Of a stretch of 64,000 bases of DNA, positions 60,937-64,000 are shown in pieces. Under the pieces are notes generated by a model. It was not told where the DNA came from. It saw nothing but the letters and a program-made list of their open reading frames with translations, and made no database searches. Each line of letters starts with the position of its first letter. The stretch's first letter is position 1. The position numbers were made by a program, and so were the translations under genes. The DNA lies in NCBI RefSeq assembly GCF_947331465.1, contig NZ_CAMZOK010000002.1, positions 682,001 through 746,000 of the forward strand. Direction: 5' to 3'. This DNA is from Shimia sp. Alg240-R146 (GTDB lineage Bacteria > Pseudomonadota > Alphaproteobacteria > Rhodobacterales > Rhodobacteraceae).

Positions 60937-62598
60937 ATGCTGCAAATCGACGGCTGGAAACGCGTATTGATCTTGCTTACCTGTGTGGTGGGCTTGCTCC
61001 TTGCTTTGCCAAATGCCTTTTATCCACGGGTTGAGGCCCACAACGACGCAGTAGCTGACCTCGAGGCCGGCATGTCCGGCAACGGGCTGGAAGAGCTGGC
61101 CGAAGGCTGGCCAAACTGGATGCCGTCGTCTCTGGTCAACCTCGGGCTTGATTTGCGCGGTGGTGCGCATTTGCTCGCCGAAGTGCAGGTCTCGGACGTC
61201 TATAAGGCGCGCATGACTGCGACGTGGCCCGAAGTGCGCGACTTGCTGCGCGAGGAACGTGCCACCATCGGCACCATTCGCCTGCAACCCGGCCCCGACG
61301 ATGAACTGCGTGTGAAAATCTCCAAACCAGAAGCCATTCAGGAGGCTGCGAGCCTCGTGCGCGGTCTGGCGCGGCCGGTTGTTTCACTTACCGGGGCAGG
61401 GGCCACCGACATTCAGGTCAGCACCGAAGGCGACACAATTGTTGTGCGCCTGTCAGAAGCAGAACGCCTCGCCACCGATCAGCGCACTGTTCAACAAGCG
61501 TTGGAAATTGTGCGCCGCCGGATCGACGAAGTGGGCACACGTGAACCGACCATTCAGCGCCAAGGTACTGACCGGATCCTGATTCAGGTGCCGGGCATCG
61601 GGTCGGCTTCCGAACTCAAAGACATCATCGGCACCACGGCTCAGCTGACGTTCCACCCCGTTCTTGGGCGTGGCGCCAATGCTGATGGCTCCGCTGGTAT
61701 TGGCAATCAAATTCTGCCGTCGCTGGATGAAGAGGGTGTCTTCTACACCGTTGAAAGCGCACCGGTTGTGACCGGCGAAGAACTGGTCGATGCCCAGCCG
61801 ACGTTTGACCAGAACGGGCGGCCTGCGGTGAACTTCCGCTTTAATCCCACAGGCGCGCGCAAATTCGGGGACTACACGGCCGAGAACATCGGCAGCCCGT
61901 TTGCCATCGTGCTTGACGGCGAAGTGGTCTCCGCGCCTACAATCCAAAGCCACATTCCAGGCGGCTCGGGCATCATCACCGGCCGCTTCTCGGTGGAAGA
62001 AACCACCAACCTCGCCGTTCTCTTGCGCGCGGGGGCATTGCCTGCCGAGCTGACCTTCCTTGAAGAACGCACCATCGGCCCGGAATTGGGTCAAGACAGC
62101 ATCGAGGCCGGGCGCATCGCCTGTATCGTCGCATTCGTGGGCATTCTGGTCTTTATGTTCCTCAGCTATGGCACGTTTGGCCTCTTCGCCAATATCGCGC
62201 TGATCATCAACGTGGGCATGATCTTTGGCCTGCTCAGCGTCATCGGCGCCACGCTGACGCTTCCGGGCATCGCTGGTATCGTGTTGACCATCGGTATGGC
62301 GGTGGATGCCAACGTGCTGGTGTTTGAACGTATCCGCGAAGAGCTCAAGACCTCCAAAGGCCCGGCGCGGGCCATCGATCTTGGCTATGAAAAAGCGCTT
62401 TCGGCCATTCTGGACGCCAATATCACCACATTCATCACCGCCGTGATCCTCTTTGCCGTGGGTTCCGGCCCAGTACGCGGCTTTGCCATCACGCTGGGGC
62501 TCGGCATTATGACATCTGTCTTTACCGCGATCTTCGTGACGCGTTTGATGGTTGTCATCTGGTTTGAACGCCGCCGACCCAAGACAATCGAGGTTTGA
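60937..62598 (+). CDS. secD: Protein translocase subunit SecD
   Basis: A 553-residue RND-like protein. The first helix is at about residues 7-25, and NLGLDLRGGAHLLAEVQVSD is the D1 motif. A large periplasmic P1 domain follows, then five helices starting near 390. GIVLTIGMAVDANVLVFERI contains the conserved Asp for proton coupling. With SecF it uses the proton gradient to pull exported proteins into the periplasm. Confidence 0.96.
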   Translation: MLQIDGWKRVLILLTCVVGLLLALPNAFYPRVEAHNDAVADLEAGMSGNGLEELAEGWPNWMPSSLVNLGLDLRGGAHLLAEVQVSDVYKARMTATWPEVRDLLREERATIGTIRLQPGPDDELRVKISKPEAIQEAASLVRGLARPVVSLTGAGATDIQVSTEGDTIVVRLSEAERLATDQRTVQQALEIVRRRIDEVGTREPTIQRQGTDRILIQVPGIGSASELKDIIGTTAQLTFHPVLGRGANADGSAGIGNQILPSLDEEGVFYTVESAPVVTGEELVDAQPTFDQNGRPAVNFRFNPTGARKFGDYTAENIGSPFAIVLDGEVVSAPTIQSHIPGGSGIITGRFSVEETTNLAVLLRAGALPAELTFLEERTIGPELGQDSIEAGRIACIVAFVGILVFMFLSYGTFGLFANIALIINVGMIFGLLSVIGATLTLPGIAGIVLTIGMAVDANVLVFERIREELKTSKGPARAIDLGYEKALSAILDANITTFITAVILFAVGSGPVRGFAITLGLGIMTSVFTAIFVTRLMVVIWFERRRPKTIEV

Positions 62599-62602
62599 CC
62601 CC

Positions 62603-63571
62603 ATGCGTTTGAGACTTGTTCCCCAGAATACCAAATGGGATTTCTTCTCCCGCCCTTTGCTGTGGCTTGGCATCTCCACTGCTCTGATGATTGCGGCGCT
62701 TGTCAGCTTTTCCCTTCAGGGACTGAACCTTGGCATCGATTTCACCGGCGGCACGACCATCCGGACCGAAAGCGCGCAACCAGTTGTGGTCGCAGAATAT
62801 CGCGAGGCTTTGACGCCGCTACAGCTGGGCGATGTGTCCATCGTCGAAGTGGATGATCTTAGTTTTACGGCTGATCAGAACGTCACAATCATTAAGTTTC
62901 AGGCCCAAGCCGGCGAAGAGGCGGTGTCTGCCGATCTGATCCGTCAAGTGCAGGCGCAACTGCAGACAGTGGTGCCTGACATCAGCTTTGTGGCGGTGGA
63001 ATCCGTTGGCCCCGAAGTGTCGGGTGAGTTGATCACCAAGGCCGTTTTGGCCGTCACTTTGGCGATTGCAGCAGTGCTGATCTATATCTGGCTGCGCTTT
63101 GAATGGCAGTTCGCGCTTGGCGCGGTGGCGGCGCTGGTGCACGATGTGGTGCTCACCATCGGCGTGTTTTCCGAACTGCAGATCAAGTTTGACCTTGCCA
63201 TTATTGCCGCGCTTCTGACCATCGTGGGCTACTCGCTCAACGATACGGTGGTGGTGTTTGACCGCGTTCGGGAAAACCTGCGCAAATACAAAAAGATGGA
63301 GTTGAAAGAGGTGCTGAACATCTCGATCAACGAAACCCTGAGCCGGACGGTGATGACCTCGGTAACAACACTGTTGGCGTTGATTTCGCTCTACGTGCTG
63401 GGCGGCGACGTGATCCGTGGCTTTGTATTCGCGATGATCTGGGGCGTGATTGTGGGGACCTATTCCTCGGTCTTCATTGCATCAGCGGTTCTGCTGAAAC
63501 TGGGCGTCAAGCGCGATTGGTCCAAGCCAGACAACACATCCGGCAACCAGTTTTCCAACGTGGATGCCTGA
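62603..63571 (+). CDS. secF: Protein translocase subunit SecF
   Basis: A 322-residue partner of SecD. LNLGIDFTGGTTIRTESAQP is the conserved FTGG motif, and IVGYSLNDTVVVFDRVRENL in TM4 is the SecF proton-path segment. The C-terminal helix RTVMTSVTTLLALISLYVLG is typical. ATG 62603 lies 4 nt after the secD stop. Its last 8 nt overlap the next gene. Confidence 0.96.
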   Translation: MRLRLVPQNTKWDFFSRPLLWLGISTALMIAALVSFSLQGLNLGIDFTGGTTIRTESAQPVVVAEYREALTPLQLGDVSIVEVDDLSFTADQNVTIIKFQAQAGEEAVSADLIRQVQAQLQTVVPDISFVAVESVGPEVSGELITKAVLAVTLAIAAVLIYIWLRFEWQFALGAVAALVHDVVLTIGVFSELQIKFDLAIIAALLTIVGYSLNDTVVVFDRVRENLRKYKKMELKEVLNISINETLSRTVMTSVTTLLALISLYVLGGDVIRGFVFAMIWGVIVGTYSSVFIASAVLLKLGVKRDWSKPDNTSGNQFSNVDA

Positions 63572-64000
63572 ACTTCTGACCCAGGCGCTGGCCTTTGAGG
63601 GCCTTGCCTGGGTTGCTTTGGCTGCCTTTGTCGCGGGCGTTGTGCGCGGCTTTTCAGGATTTGGGACCGCTCTGATCTATCTGCCGGTGGCAGCACAGGT
63701 CATGCCGCCTGTGTGGGCCATTCTATCGCTTGCCGCGATGGATGTGCTGGCGCCAGCCCCCAACATTCCCGCCGCCGTACGCAATGGCCATCCCCGTGAT
63801 CTGGCGCGGTTGATGGGAGGGGTAGTTCTCGTTCTGCCGGTTGGGCTCTGGGTTCTGACATTGGTCGACCCTGCGGTGTTTCGCTATGCGGTGTCTTTTG
63901 TGACTTTGGCAATGCTCGCAGTCTTGCTGTTTGGGCTGCGCTACCGTGGCGCAATCACGCGACGAATGGTCTGGGGCATCGGGGGCGCGGGCGGATTTAT
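63564..64000 (+). CDS. TauE/SafE family permease, truncated by the window edge
   Basis: A frame opens at ATG 63564 inside the last codons of secF and is still open at the window end, 145 codons read. It starts MPELLTQALAFEGLAWVALA and continues VAGVVRGFSGFGTALIYLPV, the glycine-rich first-repeat motif of TauE-type permeases. PRDLARLMGGVVLVLPVGLW and further hydrophobic segments follow. The 8-nt overlap suggests it is transcribed with secF. The substrate is unknown. Confidence 0.85.
   Translation, partial: MPELLTQALAFEGLAWVALAAFVAGVVRGFSGFGTALIYLPVAAQVMPPVWAILSLAAMDVLAPAPNIPAAVRNGHPRDLARLMGGVVLVLPVGLWVLTLVDPAVFRYAVSFVTLAMLAVLLFGLRYRGAITRRMVWGIGGAGGF

Overview
The window looks like chromosomal DNA of a marine alphaproteobacterium of the Rhodobacterales (Roseobacter group). 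The support is the moderately high GC, the heterotetrameric sarcosine oxidase operon soxBDAG, TRAP and ABC uptake systems embedded in catabolic operons, ccmI, the yfgM-bamB-der and yajC-secD-secF blocks, and an initiation factor IF-3 that begins [12 protein letters not shown]-style. No rRNA, tRNA, CRISPR array, transposase or phage gene was seen.

Layout. 1-2370: a truncated exported protein, a methyltransferase and infC on the minus strand, then an Ala/Thr/Glu/Asp-rich repeat protein. 3145-15998: a divergent RpiR-type regulator and a long plus-strand cluster: an N-formylglutamate-amidohydrolase-family hydrolase, a TRAP transporter, a glutamine-synthetase-like ligase, an aldehyde dehydrogenase, an iron alcohol dehydrogenase and a polyamine-type ABC transporter. 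The four enzyme classes together fit a gamma-glutamylation route for an amino alcohol (inference). 16255-26198: a sugar ABC transporter followed by a Zn alcohol dehydrogenase, SDR, RraA-like protein, a GntR regulator with two winged helices, a split UxaA-type dehydratase, an aldo/keto reductase, an amidohydrolase-type lactonase and a RhaM-type mutarotase. This reads as a non-phosphorylating 6-deoxysugar pathway, L-fucose most likely.

26799-32863: dusA, a TauE-type transporter, an N-terminally anchored RTX-repeat protein with a tiny overlapping ORF, then DUF1289, ruvX and ccmI on the minus strand. 33042-38559: soxB-[unknown gene]-soxD-soxA-soxG, with an extra low-GC-looking gene wedged exactly between soxB and soxD. 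38852-40326: three tandem paralogues of a small secreted protein of unknown function. 40423-46010: sodB, an orphan barstar-like gene, a LOG-family gene, a LysM protein and an Atm1-type ABC exporter.

46110-51193: a two-gene RND efflux system on the minus strand. 51417-56100: yfgM-bamB-der and a fatty acid desaturase. 56141-60342: an aminotransferase, serS and a membrane-anchored pentapeptide-repeat protein on the minus strand. 60601-64000: yajC, secD, secF and the start of a second TauE-type transporter.

The two large catabolic clusters share one design: each solute-binding-protein gene is followed by a strong GC-rich intercistronic hairpin, as expected where binding protein must be made in excess over its membrane partners. 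Function assignments come from reading motifs by eye; no database search was run.
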